A stretch of DNA of 64,000 nt from Anisakis pegreffii (taxonomy: Eukaryota > Nematoda > Chromadorea > Rhabditida > Anisakidae): assembly GCA_035041965.1 (NCBI GenBank), contig JAPYMA010000726.1:62001-126000 (forward strand). Direction: 5' to 3'. The position numbers and the translations under genes were made by a program. Positions 40,407-52,914 of this stretch are shown piece after piece (position 1 is the first letter of the stretch; each line of letters opens with the position of its first letter). The notes under the pieces were generated by a model, which had not been told where the DNA came from, searched no databases, and saw only the letters and a list, made by a program, of their open reading frames with translations.

Positions 40407-42299
40407 ATGTGGTCTGCACTGCGAGCTTATCTACTGATCGTTCTGGTACAGTTTTCAACCATATGAATGCGCTTTGCAGAAATTTGAGTTCTCGGTTAAG
40501 AAGCCTTGTATGAAACATTGCAGATTTTAGACAGAGGTTATAAGTTTAGCCAAATTACCTCTGCGATGCTGTTCAATGTGCAAAAGAGCACACTGATACC
40601 TTATTCAGGTACATAGTCAACAATCCGAGATCGCCTACGTGCATTTCTACAACGTATCTGTTTATTTACGCTATAGTGTAAAACATCAAAACATACCCTC
40701 TGTGATGAAATGTGCTGAGGAATGTTATTACCTGAAAAGCAAATGCAATGCATTCGAATATCACCAAGATCAACAATGCGTTATGTATGGTGCCGTCGAC
40801 AACGGTGGTGGATCTTATGTGTCCAGTATATACATCAGAAATGTTCAGTCAATTCCAGTTCCGAGCATTTGCCCTTCCGAGGCATTTCTTAAGAAAATCA
40901 TCAAGGCTCTCGGTGAGTCTCTTGTGCTGGACAATCGAGATGGTAAATAAAAAAGATTGTGATCAACGCTGTGAAACTCAGCAGCGATTCGTATTAATCG
41001 TGATTTGATCTTTCAATCATTTCGCAAGCATCGGGGCAAGATAATGAATACCTCGTCAGAAATTTTTTGCATAGTAATTCACTTTCGAATCAAACCAGAA
41101 AAAGAACTGGGACGACCTATCCAACTTATACATCATCTTCAGGTCTAATTGCGTGTCCTCAGGGTTACAATTATGATCAAGTGAACCAGAAATGCTTTCT
41201 AGAGGTGAGAATGTCAAAACCTGTGCCATGTTTCAACTGCTTTGACAGCAGCTAAAACCTGGAATGACTTGAAGAACGCAGCTGGTTTAACAACGTCATC
41301 ATCCAATGCATTATTGCATGCTGTCTACGCAAAATTCCTAATCTTCTTTTCCGATGCTTGAATTTTGAACCGCATTGTGTGCGTACTGTTCAATTTTCGT
41401 CGAAAAGTTGTGTGGATTTTAATAATTTCAGTGGATGCCGGTTCCCAAATACGCGAAATATCCAGAATGTTGTACAATGTTCGATCCTAACTTACCAATA
41501 ACTCCGGCGGTGATTCGAAACGAACAGGAGAATGCTGTTGTAACGAGTAGGCGCTGTGAATGTTCTCCCCAGAAATGACTAACAGCATTTCAGATTCGGA
41601 AGTTGCCCCTTTGTCTCTGAGTCATAAGTGCTAGATGCTGAGGAGTCATCTGACTTCTGGATTTCAGATTCGAAGTTAGACGCCTTCCAATATCTTACCA
41701 GGCGGACTCTGCTTCTGTGATAAACGATGGAAGCGACGAGGGTGATATACATGTCTACGTCTAATCTGAGCCTCACTTCAGACTCTGATCTAACTCAAAA
41801 CAGAGCTGCGGATAATTTTTCAGCAAGGATTATGCACTTGACCAGATGAGATTTGTATAATGCCAGCTATGAGTAGGCTTACGTCACCTAAGCAACCTTA
41901 GCTGAAGCCTTGATACGTATTACTAAACGTCATAAAAGTCTCAAAAGTTAGCACTGAAAAACATGGAGTTTGTCGTTGAGTTGTTTATCTAGGTCTGAAT
42001 TATTTGGACTAGAACTGAGCAACATGAACGCATTTTACCTAACAGCTTCGTATCATTTGATTACAGGCCTATATCGTTACTGTACAGCAGTAGCTTGGCT
42101 TTCTCGTGAGAGCATCAATTCGGCATGGCATTGGGGAAATGGAGATCCATTAAGTTATGCGAATTGGGCACCCGGTCAGCCATCCGACGCTGGTAACTGC
42201 GTAGTGATCAACACGAATGGAACATGGTCAACATTCGCTTGTAGCGACAACGATGGTCTCGGTTATATCTGTCAAGTAGACGCTTTTCCTCCAATATGA
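40407..42299 (+). CDS. Secreted PAN/apple-like plus C-type lectin domain protein, copy 2
   Basis: Tandem paralogue of the gene at 34281, with every exon border conserved: 40407-40445, 40609-40912, 41029-41204, 41432-41546 and 42067-42299 (288 residues, all phases match). Signal peptide and PAN module are almost unchanged (Asp35Tyr, Arg74Gly, Val76Ala). The lectin part differs strongly. Residues 174-196 share only 4 of 23 positions with copy 1, and exon 5 differs at 30 of 76. Retained motifs are WLSRESINSAWHW, YANWAPGQPSDAGNC, TWST and YICQ. Cysteines are rearranged: copy 2 gains Cys186 and Cys217 and replaces Cys268 by Phe. The triplet is again QPS. No stop, frameshift or splice-site loss is seen, so both copies look functional. 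The expression timing is unknown, but the promoter is shared with copy 1. Confidence 0.85.
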
Positions 42300-42395
42300 T
42301 CAGAACGGTTCCATGCCTGATCGTGACGCTTGTGTTTCCTCTTGATTGATCGACCACTTAGCCAAAGCTTTGAGTTTTAATAATCTGATAATAAA

Positions 42396-43509
42396 AGGAT
42401 GATAGTTGTCATTTGCTGTATGTTTGAAAGAAAATATCATGCTGGCAAACTACACTGCGGTTTCGAACGTGAACAATTCCTGCAAGGGTCGAAACGAGTT
42501 GTACGGTTCAACTGCTCTACTGAACGGTGTAATGCTGGGCAAAGCTGGCTCCGTGTAGTTTTGAATGATAAACGCAACTAATAAAAACGTCCTGAGAGAT
42601 TTGATTCCGAATCCAAGAACGCGTTGACTGTTTTCACAAAGGTTTTAAAAAGTCCTTATTTGATAATGAGCAAGTCAATGGATCGAGATATGCCATTGCA
42701 TCTTCTTACACCAACTCCGAGAAATCTCAAAAGCAAATCAAAATTCAGATGAACTCAAATTCGAAATGAAATCGTCTCAATTTCAAAATGTGACGTAGCC
42801 AATTCCAAGCCAGAGAACACCGTATGCTAACAGTCTGTGGGGAGGCCAGTTTTTCAAAACTGAGTTCAACCACAACTTCTTAGCTCTTCATCAGCCTGCG
42901 ATGTACTCTGTCGGAGTTAGCAGATTCGAAAATGCGGAGATAATCACATACAGATTTGAGGCAAACTGAGATTATCCTCTTCAAATTATCATCTTCAAGT
43001 ATCCTCTAGTCTGAGCTGAAGATCCCGCGATGCTCATTTTCATTAGGGTAAATTTCTGTACCTATAGGAGATTCATTGGGAATATTAACTGATCACAATT
43101 ATGATGGTTTTGAAAATGGGAATAGTGTCAATAGTATCGCTTTCAATTCTTGACAACGTTTATCACTCAGAAGACAAGATGCAATTTCCAGACTGCCTTC
43201 AACCACAGTGAAGCATGACCTCACAGCATTCAATTGATCACTCTGAGACCCGTTTATTTGAAACACTTGATTCTCATGTGAAAAAAGGTGTGTCTTTGTC
43301 TGAACTGTTTCAGAGCGAGAATGCCTTAATAAAAAGTGTCAACAGAAAAAAGCGAAATGATAATATTTATTCACATAGTAATATGTGTAGCAAACAAAGC
43401 CATCGGTATCATTTGCTGTTTTTTGAACGCATAGAAAGTGTTCCTAAATGCATTTGACTGTTAAGCTGACGGCAGACCGCAATTGCCACGATGGTTTGCA
43501 ACAATTTTC
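42396..43509. other. Spacer after lectin gene 2, no gene seen
   Basis: The first 400 bases match those after copy 1, including an AATAAAA at about 42390. An open frame at 43215-43457 (plus) has no recognisable content. Confidence 0.45.
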
Positions 43510-44021
43510 TGCAGCTAAAGGCTTTCAATTAGCAAAATTCTTTCAAGAATATAGCAATGACATATTGATGTTTAAGCAGATAAAACAATGCTCATTAGTG
43601 AACTGCACTGAACTCAGTGTATCCACTTTCACCATTAGTGGTTTACTAAACGAAATGTTAATGCAGACTACATTTACATCGAGTTTATAAACTATAAATT
43701 TTTTGATGTGTTTTTGTTTTTTGGTGTACTTCGTTATAATTTTTAATATGAATTATTACCTTTGAGCTTTCAACACATGCCTTCATTTCTGTGGAAATGT
43801 GGACGCAAATTAAGTCGCATTTGAAAATTTGTCGGTATACTGTATCTTATTGATCACCTTATACTTTACAAGGTTCTTGTGCTATATCGTTAAAATTGTA
43901 TTCATAAGCTATTCGAGGGAAGTTAAAACCGTCAAGCGCGTATGCGAAGACGTTGCTCGTAATAATTTCCATAAGGAAATATTTATTTATAAGAGAAAAC
44001 GTGGATAGGTTTTGGTTGTTT
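43510..44021. repeat. Flanking repeat A, copy 3
   Basis: Third occurrence of the sequence that precedes the lectin unit, matching 31880-32350 and including GTGGATAGGTTTTGGTTGTT at its end. After 44021 the sequence departs and no third lectin gene follows, so it is the edge of an additional, truncated or lost unit. Confidence 0.8.
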
Positions 44022-46394
44022 TATAACTGCGGTCAGCTTTAGGACCAAATCTGGCTTACAACAAAATTGTCACGGAGCCCAATTGCAGTCGTAAGTCGGC
44101 GAATACCTGCCTTTCGTTAGGTTTTAAAGGATATAAATAGATTCTGATGAAGTCCTCTGGATGGATTTCACTCTTTTTATTTTCTCATCAGCAGTTGCAA
44201 ATGTTCAACTCGAAGCATATACACTACACTGAAGTGTTTAAGTGATTTTCACGATTTTTATGAAATATTGCAATGTATAGTTGACTTTATCGATGTTTTT
44301 AGTGCTCCAGATGAAAATTTTGTGCGTAAATATAATGCAAATAAGAGTAAACACGACCAAATAATGCGTTGTTCTGCATAACAATAGAAAATTTACGAGT
44401 GTTAACGTTCACAATAAACCTTATCAGATATTCATAATCTGCATTCATCAAGCAATTCGACAGTTTATTTCAATTAACTAATGAAATCACCTCCGTGTTT
44501 ATTGAATGTAGAACAGTACAATATGATCTCTGAATTGTTCAACTCGAAACCTGGTTTTGTTTTAGTCGACTTGAAGAGTCAACTATCCTTAAAATGAACT
44601 TCCCCATGTAGCTTACGGTTTTTGAAATTTTTGCCTACAGCAGTTCGACCACAAGCATCTTGCGTTCGAAATGAAAATGCCCGAGGAAACCCTCAGTGCT
44701 GGAAATTATGGAAGAGACTATTTCGGGGAGGGGAGAAGGGGATGAAGGAAGAAAAAACCTCCATATGTGTTAAATTCTATGTGATCATTAGACTGGGCAA
44801 TTGACAGATACGTATCTGTTCAATCTTAGAGAAACTCTTTTCAGTTTGAGATTTACTTGAAGCCCTTTTACGATAAGAATCCTCCAAACTGGAACGATCC
44901 TCCTATGAAGACCCACACCTATGCACTTTTGTTTTCGTTACATATAAAAAGGCAGTAAGACTATCGTAGGAAGCAATGTTGACTCATTTATTTGCATCAC
45001 TAACTCATTAATATGTGATGAATTAAATAGAAAGACTGTTGCAGTAAATGACAGACTTAAGGTAAACCTTCAGCTTTAGATATGATGGATATCAGAAGAT
45101 TATTGGGAAGAGTTTGAAGAGTCATTAACTGATATTTGAATGATGTATAAAAACATTTAGATGCGATTAATGATGAATTCACTTGTCGTGGTTCTTAGCA
45201 ACTTATGAGTCGACTATCTGGATACGTTTGACATCCACCGGTATTGAATGCTGACATCATATTAGTTTATGAAATCATTATTTCATAGCAGTACTTTCTG
45301 ATGTTGTCTCCGACGAGGTTTACGGCCACTGGATTATAATCATAGCAGTTTTGAGAACTAGTTTTGCAGGTGGACAATTTCCACTCATTTCATATGCATT
45401 CGTCCGGTTGAGGTGTTAGCTCATGAAAAATTAATACGATGCTTACTGCGAGAAAAGTTGTTACTGTCGCGCTCGTTTGGTGATTCGATTTGATTCTGAA
45501 TACGCACTCGATAAGTTTACTGCTAAATAAATAAATTGTGAAAATATTCAATCGTCATTGTCAACTTATGTGCTATGTTTAGTGATGTTTCTATTCCAGG
45601 ATTTTTGCAAAACATTCCATTTTGTTCTATTCCGTTTATCAGTTTATCTTTCATCCTGTTCTGTGCGTAGCATTCTTGAGAACTGTTCTGTTCCATTCAG
45701 CTCGTCGCGACTGTTCTATTGTCTTTTGCGCATCCTTTTTTTTTGAGAACTGCAATGTCCTCCTATTCCTTAGAATAGAACAAAAAATGATGCAGTTTGA
45801 GTGGAATAGAAATATCACTGATTGTGCTGCATCATATCAATGATTTTCGATCAAAAAATGCACGATTTTAGTTTTTGATGGGATGGAATTTTTGCGCTAT
45901 AAAATCCACCTTTTATCAGGAGTTTCACGGAATTCATATTTAAGAATTGTTTTGGAAATTGACAGTCAAAACTTATCGTAGCCAAGTGATGTTAAATGAA
46001 AAAATTCTGTCTTTCAAAGCGTTGAACTTTTCATATATTAAATCCATGAACATGAGAATTTTATGGAACACTTGCATTGATTAGACATGGAGGTGTTTTA
46101 AACTTCTAGCCATTGCGGTCATAAGTGGGTGTAGTCGCAAGGGTGTTAGCAATCAGCATGATTATATTAGTGTGTGGATAGTCTTGATAGTAATAACGAT
46201 GACATTAGTCAAAGTGATAAGGATAACGCTACTGATGATGTGTAGGGTATGGTCGTTACTATCCAAACTCTATGCTCGACACAAACTCACCGATTATACA
46301 TGTGCTTCGACTAAGAAAACCGTCATTAGGAGAAGAGCTGTGTAGATGAAGTGTTTCTTAAGATAATCTGCATCGAGAAGAAGTCGTTCATCTC
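44022..46394. other. No gene seen
   Basis: AT-rich sequence without linked exons. It contains the hAT-like element at 45580-45820. Confidence 0.45.
45580..45820. mobile_element. hAT-like MITE, about 241 bp, complete ends
   Basis: The left end is TAGTGATGTTTCTATTCC. The right end, read inverted, is CAGTGATATTTCTATTCC: 18-bp terminal inverted repeats with two mismatches that resemble hAT termini. The interior has GTTCTGTTCCATTC-type motifs like those at 32.4 and 37.6 kb. There is no transposase. Flanking 8-mers do not match, so the target duplication is lost or the insertion is old. Confidence 0.6.
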
Positions 46395-46473
46395 CGAAGC
46401 ACCTTAATATCATTTCTCATTTGATCATATTCTTCCAATATGATCAAATAAGAAACGATATTAAGGTGCTTCG
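46395..46473. repeat. Near-perfect 37-bp inverted repeat with a 5-base loop
   Basis: The left arm 46395-46431 (starts CGAAGCACCTTAATATC) pairs with the right arm 46437-46473 (ends GATATTAAGGTGCTTCG), with only two mismatches, around the loop CTTCC. It would fold into a 79-nt hairpin on either strand. Confidence 0.85.
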
Positions 46474-46646
46474 CCAAAATGTTGATCGTCTTAATCTGTG
46501 AACGATCAATTCATTCGATTATAAGTCTTCAAAACTGATACTCCTCTCCTCGAAAAAAAAAGAGCCTAGATTTTGTGTTTGCTTGAAGTTGATTACGGAT
46601 AGAATTGAATTGTTCGAGCTGAAGATTAGTTCGTCAGCCAATGCAG

Positions 46647-47310
46647 TATGTCGCATCGTCAATTTGTAATATCATTCCGTATGTCGATCAGTATTTTAGC
46701 CAGGATGCGGAAAATTTTTCCGCCGAATGCTCGCCTCAATATCCACATTCGTAGATCTTTCGCCATCCAAAAAGATCACGCACTTAAAAATAATTGCCCA
46801 ACCATCATCTCGTGGAATGGTTTACGTTGGATATATTTTGATTATTTATGTCATAACGTTCACCTCGCGAACATTTCGTTAGAAATAGGCATTATCTGCT
46901 TGTTCATGCAGTAGTCGACAATGCACAATGTATTCAAATCAACTTACTTTCCAAATCATAAAGAATAGATTTGTATCCTTCATCGTCACTGCTTAAGCAT
47001 AAGCGAAAGCCATCATTCATCGCGTTGGTGTTAAATGGCTTGTAGATATGCGTGATCAGATGTACATTCTGGTTATTTATGGGGAATTTGCAAAATACTC
47101 GACGGAAAAACCTTACGAGCTAACGCAAAGGCGAATTTGAGGGAGCCAACCTACTTGAGGGAGTAAATCTTTCTAAGTGACGATTACGAGTGAAAATGCT
47201 GATTTCAATGCGTATATTGATTGTGGTGCAAACCGGCAATTTTCGACTGTTCCTAGAAAACCTTCAGAGGTTATGGAAATATTTCAGAGACTCTACGATC
47301 AATGATTTTA
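46647..47310 (+). CDS. Possible coding exons of an unidentified gene
   Basis: Three plus-strand open pieces look coding by composition but are not recognised. The first (46647-46750) follows an ATGCAG acceptor and reads YVASSICNIIPYVDQYF, ending at a GTAGAT donor. The second lies near 46996-47130 and contains KWLVDMRDQMYILVIYGEFA. The third lies at 47178-47308 and contains FNAYIDCGANRQFSTVPRKP. Phases between them do not clearly match, so they may be a decayed gene or partly chance. An intact gene is not supported. Confidence 0.25.
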
Positions 47311-48287
47311 GTTTTCATCGCGTTTCTGGTCTTAACGAAAAGCTGATTCCTCCTATTAATGAAGCCATTTATATTGATAAAGTTTCGCTTCGATTTATAA
47401 CTTGTCATTCATTCAGCTGTTAGTGTTTATGAATTAGCAGAATTTACACTGATTTTTCACTACAATTTAGAAGCTATAGACGAAACTTTTTCAGACCAAT
47501 TGCATTGGCAAATTACTGAAAAAAACATGTGTGACAAGATCGATATTTGTTAAAACTGAAATTCTTTACAATAAGTAACTCGAATCAACTATGGAACATA
47601 ATTCCAAAAGACACTTAGTTTTTGTCCCATTGATTTGTTTTGAAAGTTGTTCGCATTTCAAATTCCATAACCATTCATAGAGTTGTAAAATGTAATTGTA
47701 AATGTGCCTATTGCTTTGATGTTACATCGAAGCAATTTCGAGTTTCGAGAGCGTTGAAATTTTTGGTTATCCAAATAATTGAAATCGTAAGCCAGAAAAA
47801 CGATGGAAACTGATAAGCAGCCAACACCGCCACACTCATCGAACGCTTTTTCCGATGGTTTCAACGCGCATCGCCTATCAGTCACAGCTGAGGAAAGCTC
47901 AATTGCATCAAAATCGGTATTTCGTATCATTTCGTTTGCGTAATTTTCTTAATTTTCTCGAATTCTCGCCTTAGGCTTTTCTTTCTGGCTTCAAACATTG
48001 ATTATTAACATTTTTATTAACTGATTGAAAATTCTGGAAAGACCAAAATGAGAGCAATGGAGTTTGATCGCAGATCACTGAAGTTGACGATAATTACAGA
48101 AGAAAGGTTAAATTAAGTGAGACATACACAAATCCAAATATAAATCTCACAGACGAATTGTTTTGCTCGATCATGATCAGAAGATCATGTTTCATTTAGG
48201 AGTTCACTTTCAAATTACACTCATCATAATTCGAGCTATCTTAGAAGAATAGCATTCTGTAGCAAGTGAATAATTGTGGCCATTTAG

Positions 48288-48512
48288 TCGGAACAATTGT
48301 GCGAGATCTCATCTAGTGCAATGGCGAAAAGCACCGCACCAGATACCGCAGGATCGGATGCAGTAACTCAAACTAAACCTTCAACTCCAGAAACTCCCGC
48401 AACCACTACAAGCACAACAGGACCACCAATATCATTTCGTTCACGCGGTTTCAGAGGCGCTCATGCCAGCTTTCGACTTCGAATGCTTCAAGAGCAACAC
48501 GGATTCGAACCG
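48288..48512 (+). CDS. Candidate first exon (64 codons) of an unidentified gene, version 1
   Basis: The ATG at 48321 follows a TTTAG acceptor at 48287, giving a 33-base leader. The exon encodes a Thr/Pro/Ser-rich, probably disordered N-terminus and then GFRGAHASFRLRMLQEQHGF and EP. It ends at a GT at 48513 in phase 0. The last part resembles the exon ending at 51790. The function is unknown. It could be an alternative first exon of a gene whose later exons lie at 51.6-53.4 kb. Confidence 0.4.
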
Positions 48513-49434
48513 GTTCCTTCATTTTCTAATACCTTTGACTTTCCTCATTTCAGTGGCTTGTCTTTAATCTCAATTGGCTGCACTCTCGATAATCTTGAAG
48601 TTTATTTGATCAGCAATATGCGCAGCTTATCTAGTGTGTGTTAAATGGAGCCTTAGCGCTTTATGAAGCTTTATCTAGTCGTGCTAAATGGATATATGCA
48701 GTTTATCTATTCGTGTTGAATTTCTGAAGCAGAAATCTGGAGAAATTTTTCGAAGGCTAGAATACTAATTCACATCACTCATTTGTACGTGTTCATGGAA
48801 CAACAAAAAAAATGTTCGAAAGTTGTTGAAGATTTTTTCGATCTAAGTGCGATTGTTTCAAGGTGGCGGGTGGTGAATGCTCCAAATGAAGTCTTTTCAT
48901 TTCAGAAACAAAAAATGATATAAACGGGCAATATGAAAACAGTGTTTTAAAGTTTAACGTCAAACATCACCTCCTCATCACTTCATTAAGAAATCCTTAC
49001 TTCTTAAAAACATCTCGAGATCTGATATATATTGCATGAATAATTGAATAGCCAATCAAGACAAGTTGTCATGGTGATCAGCCAATGTATGATCTTATCA
49101 TAACATCGAAAGTTTATGTCTTATTCATCTTCAGGACTTCAATTTAAGTTGATGATTGCTTCCCCACAAAGTTATCTAAGAAATTAAGAACTCATAAATA
49201 TTGACATCTGCTCATAACAAATTTCCATCTGTTAATTTCCTTTCCAACTGCATATTATTCTTCGTAGTATTAATCATTCGAGTGCACTTCTTGCAGTAAT
49301 TAGAGCGAACTTCCTCTGAATTTGATCAAAATGATGCAATAATATACTTACTGTTAGATTAATGCCCCCAGAATTTGGACCAATCTCTTTCATACACCCA
49401 TGCATATAATGACTCACCTGAAATCATCACAGAA

Positions 49435-49457
49435 CCCCCCCTCCCTTCCCCCCACCC
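49435..49457 (-). other. G-quadruplex-forming motif
   Basis: The plus strand has C-runs of 7, 3, 6 and 3 separated by T, TT and A. The minus strand therefore reads G3-T-G6-AA-G3-A-G7, a canonical four-run G4 pattern in otherwise AT-rich DNA. A longer C-run patch also occurs near 32405-32445. Confidence 0.7.
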
Positions 49458-51603
49458 GGGGAATCTTCCGAGGGGGCACCTTCCGAAAACTAGTCTGAAT
49501 GTGGGGAAAGTAACGTTTGAAAGAATTCGTTTTTCAGACCTAGTGAAACTGAAGCTGATATCCTCTTGAATCTCTGCATTAAATTTATCTATTATCTTCT
49601 CATCCGTTATCTCTAATTGTCAGTTTTGACAGTGGTATTATTTATTTCTTAGCAAGCAGATACTGAAATTGAGAGCTTATTCGCCAGCGATCTGGAAAGA
49701 AGTTAAAATATAGCCAGGAAGAAATTAATCTTCAAATTTCACTGTATTGTTGGTCAGAAATACCACGTTTTTGAGTATCCCATTTGAGTATCGCAATACC
49801 ACGTTTGAGTGACAACACTGAATATCCCGACGTTTTTGAATATCGCAAGTAGTCAACATCAAAACATTATTGAGCCAATTTTGCCGTTAATGTTAATGTT
49901 GAGGAAATACATAAGCTTATGTGCAAGCACCTGATTGTGCTACATCATCTTATTATTAAACTTTTGCATAGTTTTCCTTTCTATCGACTACAATCATTAG
50001 TTTTAAACAGCCATTTTCAAACGTTCACTTGAATGATCCAAAATGTGAAGTATTTCATAGCTTCATTAATATTCAGTTTTATCTATATCGAAGTCAACAC
50101 GTACCCTTTCAGTCAGACTCAAATCAGTCACAAATTATCAGTGTATTCATCAGAACCAAACGCTCCAGAACTTTGAAAACTAATCAGCCACCTCATTGCC
50201 GAGTACCTCATCAGTGCTGTTTCCGTTCTATCGCCCAAGATAATTTGTGAATGTGCAATATGATTATTATGAATGCAATTGCTTGGCTGATGAACCAGAA
50301 TGCCATCAGCAGATGTATTTCACTCAATTCTAGTGGTATTTTTTCCAGTCTTTTGTGTTCAACGTAGATCCTCCGTCATCGATTAGCCCCATATTAGGCA
50401 CGACGACGAGTCTATACTTCGTTGCTCATCACGGAGATTTCAGCTTTGTCAAACCTATCTCCATGTGCGTTTATTCAGAACTGCTAAGAAACACCCTATC
50501 CTACTAGCGATATTCCTTCATTTACCTCTGGTTCAGTGGCCGCCACGAGTTGATTAGATGGGCAATAGTCCGCGATATTGCGAGCATATTTTTCTCACTA
50601 ATTCATTCGAATCTTCGTTCCGATGAACTTATTGATAGTAGTTCAGCAATCACTGAACATCACTTCTGACAGTTTGAAATTAAGAGCAATTCTGAATAAG
50701 TTCATAGAGTTGATTGTTTTGACATTCGTGGACGTGTATTAGTGATAAGATCGATTATATTATTGATACAATACGTATGATCGATTACTGATCCGTTATT
50801 AAATTCATGGCTGCAACGAGTGAATGTATCGATAAACTCAGATGAATCCTGTATCGATGGAATCCTCATAAACAGAACGTAATTGTTTTCGGTAAGTCGG
50901 AAGCAACACTAATTGCAGTCGAAGAAATTTGATCAGCGCTGTTTTCAAAGCGAAGATGCCTGTTGAACGATACAGTCCGCGACGACTGTCTCGAATCGTC
51001 GAATGTGAAGCATCGCCACCAAAAACGGACCAAGAGTTTTTCAGAAGGTGCATTGCATGTATCACTTAAGCTTTTAGCAGCAATGAGATGTTTGAAAATG
51101 CTTAGCATCCTTGATTGGCCATGAGAGATGATAGGTTACTGAATTAGTATTTGCAGTTAGTTCCTTTAATAAACTTCTAGAGATAAATGAAACGTGTACC
51201 ATTGATAGAGCATAGCATTGTTATGCATCGACGACCAAGTATTTAGATTACGATTGAAGCTGAGATCAAATTGTACTCCGTCTAACAAAACATACATTCA
51301 CTCATTCGAAAACAACTGACGATAAGTGATTCAGATTATTTTTGCTTCTGCAAAGCTGTAAATTTCTTGCATTCAAAAAGTTGATGCAATGACTAAAACT
51401 GAATTTAAGTGATCCTCTTGAATAAATGATTAGATGCAGCGAAATCATAGCCTGACGACTCAGGCTCGATAGGATCAGTGATATTGATAGGCTATTAGAT
51501 TTCAAGCAAAACTCACCGTGTGAGCAGGAGAAGGTTTCGCCTGCAGTGAAAGGTTTGACTCGAAACCGAATGCTGGCAGCATCAATAGCTTTACTTAATT
51601 CAG

Positions 51604-51790
51604 TTCGAGAAAAGCAGCGAGCGAAAGTTATTCGGTTGAAGAGGGTGTTCAAAGACATGCGGTTGAACCGGCTGCTTCTGCCGGAGCCGTCCACATGGGA
51701 TTGGCGCAGATTTCTGAAGCAAACAAAATCGCTCAAGGACATCGCAGTTTTCGGCTCCGAATGTACCGCGAGCAATATGGATATGATCCG
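51604..51790 (+). CDS. Candidate exon of an unidentified gene, version 2
   Basis: It follows a TTAATTCAG acceptor, needs two bases from an earlier exon, and reads 62 codons, ending at a GTAAAC donor in phase 0. The peptide contains SYSVEEGVQRHAVEPAASAG and then GHRSFRLRMYREQYGYDP. The final block matches GAHASFRLRMLQEQHGFEP at 48.5 kb, with the intron at the same residue. The GC content is higher than the surroundings, supporting coding. The family is not recognised. Frames on both other readings are also open here, so orientation rests mainly on the shared peptide and donor. Confidence 0.45.
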
Positions 51791-52132
51791 GTAAACGAAT
51801 AAATCAATCGAAACTAATAAGTAAACCAAGAACCTTGGGTCATCATGAACCTTTGGTCAAGCGGAAAGGTTTCTGAGCCAAACTGACGAGTCATTTATCT
51901 AGACCATCTGGATTTGCTTGGGCTCTTATCAATTTCTATCAAGATCTGTTAGGTACTCACCGTTCAAACCTTGGATAAAGTAGCTGGCCGTTGCAGATGT
52001 TTTTTTTGTGATAATGAACATATATCACTGCTATTTTAATAAATTATTACCTACCGTCACTGGTTTACTTCTCTCGTTGTTTCAAACAGCTACTCTGAGC
52101 AATCACTGGATGCATGTTCAGTTGTTCGGTAT

Positions 52133-52321
52133 TCGGTCAATCTGCCCAGCGGACATTTTGTCTAACGGACAGTTTGCCTAACGGACAGTTTGCCTAACTT
52201 ACGGATTTTTAATGGATATTTCGCCTAATAGGCAAATTGTTCCTTAGGCAAACTGTCCGTTAGGCAATGTGTCTTTAGACAAACTGTCGTTAGGCAAGAT
52301 GTCTTTAGGCAGATTGACCGA
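52133..52321. mobile_element. 189-bp foldback element with internal tandem motif
   Basis: Terminal 14-bp inverted repeats, TCGGTCAATCTGCC and its exact complement GGCAGATTGACCGA, enclose arms made of repeated CTAACGGACAGTTTGC-type units. The arms pair with TTAGGCAAACTGTCCG-type units on the other side. Nearly the whole element can fold into one long imperfect hairpin. There is no open frame. Confidence 0.75.
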
Positions 52322-52914
52322 TGACGCAACTGATCAAGCAGATCAAGCAGGTCTTATTCTGGGTCTCTCTCCCTTGAAATAATTGGACATAAGGAAGAGT
52401 TGAAATCACTGGGCTGCACTTCTATATTAGCCAAATCACAAATCGAAGTTAGAATTACATTAAGACGAATGATTCCCTGTGCTGATATCGTTAGCTGCGC
52501 GGAACGACGGACGTCAAGGAAAAAGAATGCTTTATGAGTGGTGCTTGTGAGAGGCATAAACTCGTAATAGTTATAAATGCTGATTAAATACATACATATA
52601 TAAATAAATAATCCACCATTTCATTCTGGATGCTTTTAGCTCGTGACATTACTGCCTTATCCTTGAACGCATAGTAATGCAAATGTTGTTCAGTTCTCCA
52701 GATCAATTTTATGAATTTTTGCGTGTTACCCGCAAAATTCATTTTCTCATTGACGTGAAGACGTGAAATTAGATGTGATTGATGGTGTTGTGCCATTCGA
52801 TTAGGTTTATGGAACTCCTTGCTTATTGAATCTTCACCATTATGAATTATTATACAGAATCCAACTGCACTGCTTTCAAAGCACTGTTTTGTTTCAATGA
52901 CCTATTCTCCTGTT

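Noticed and set aside
48490..48515. GGATTCGAACCGG as a tRNA T-arm on the minus strand
   Set aside because: No A-box or stems in the flanks, and the bases are explained by the coding exon ending GFEP.
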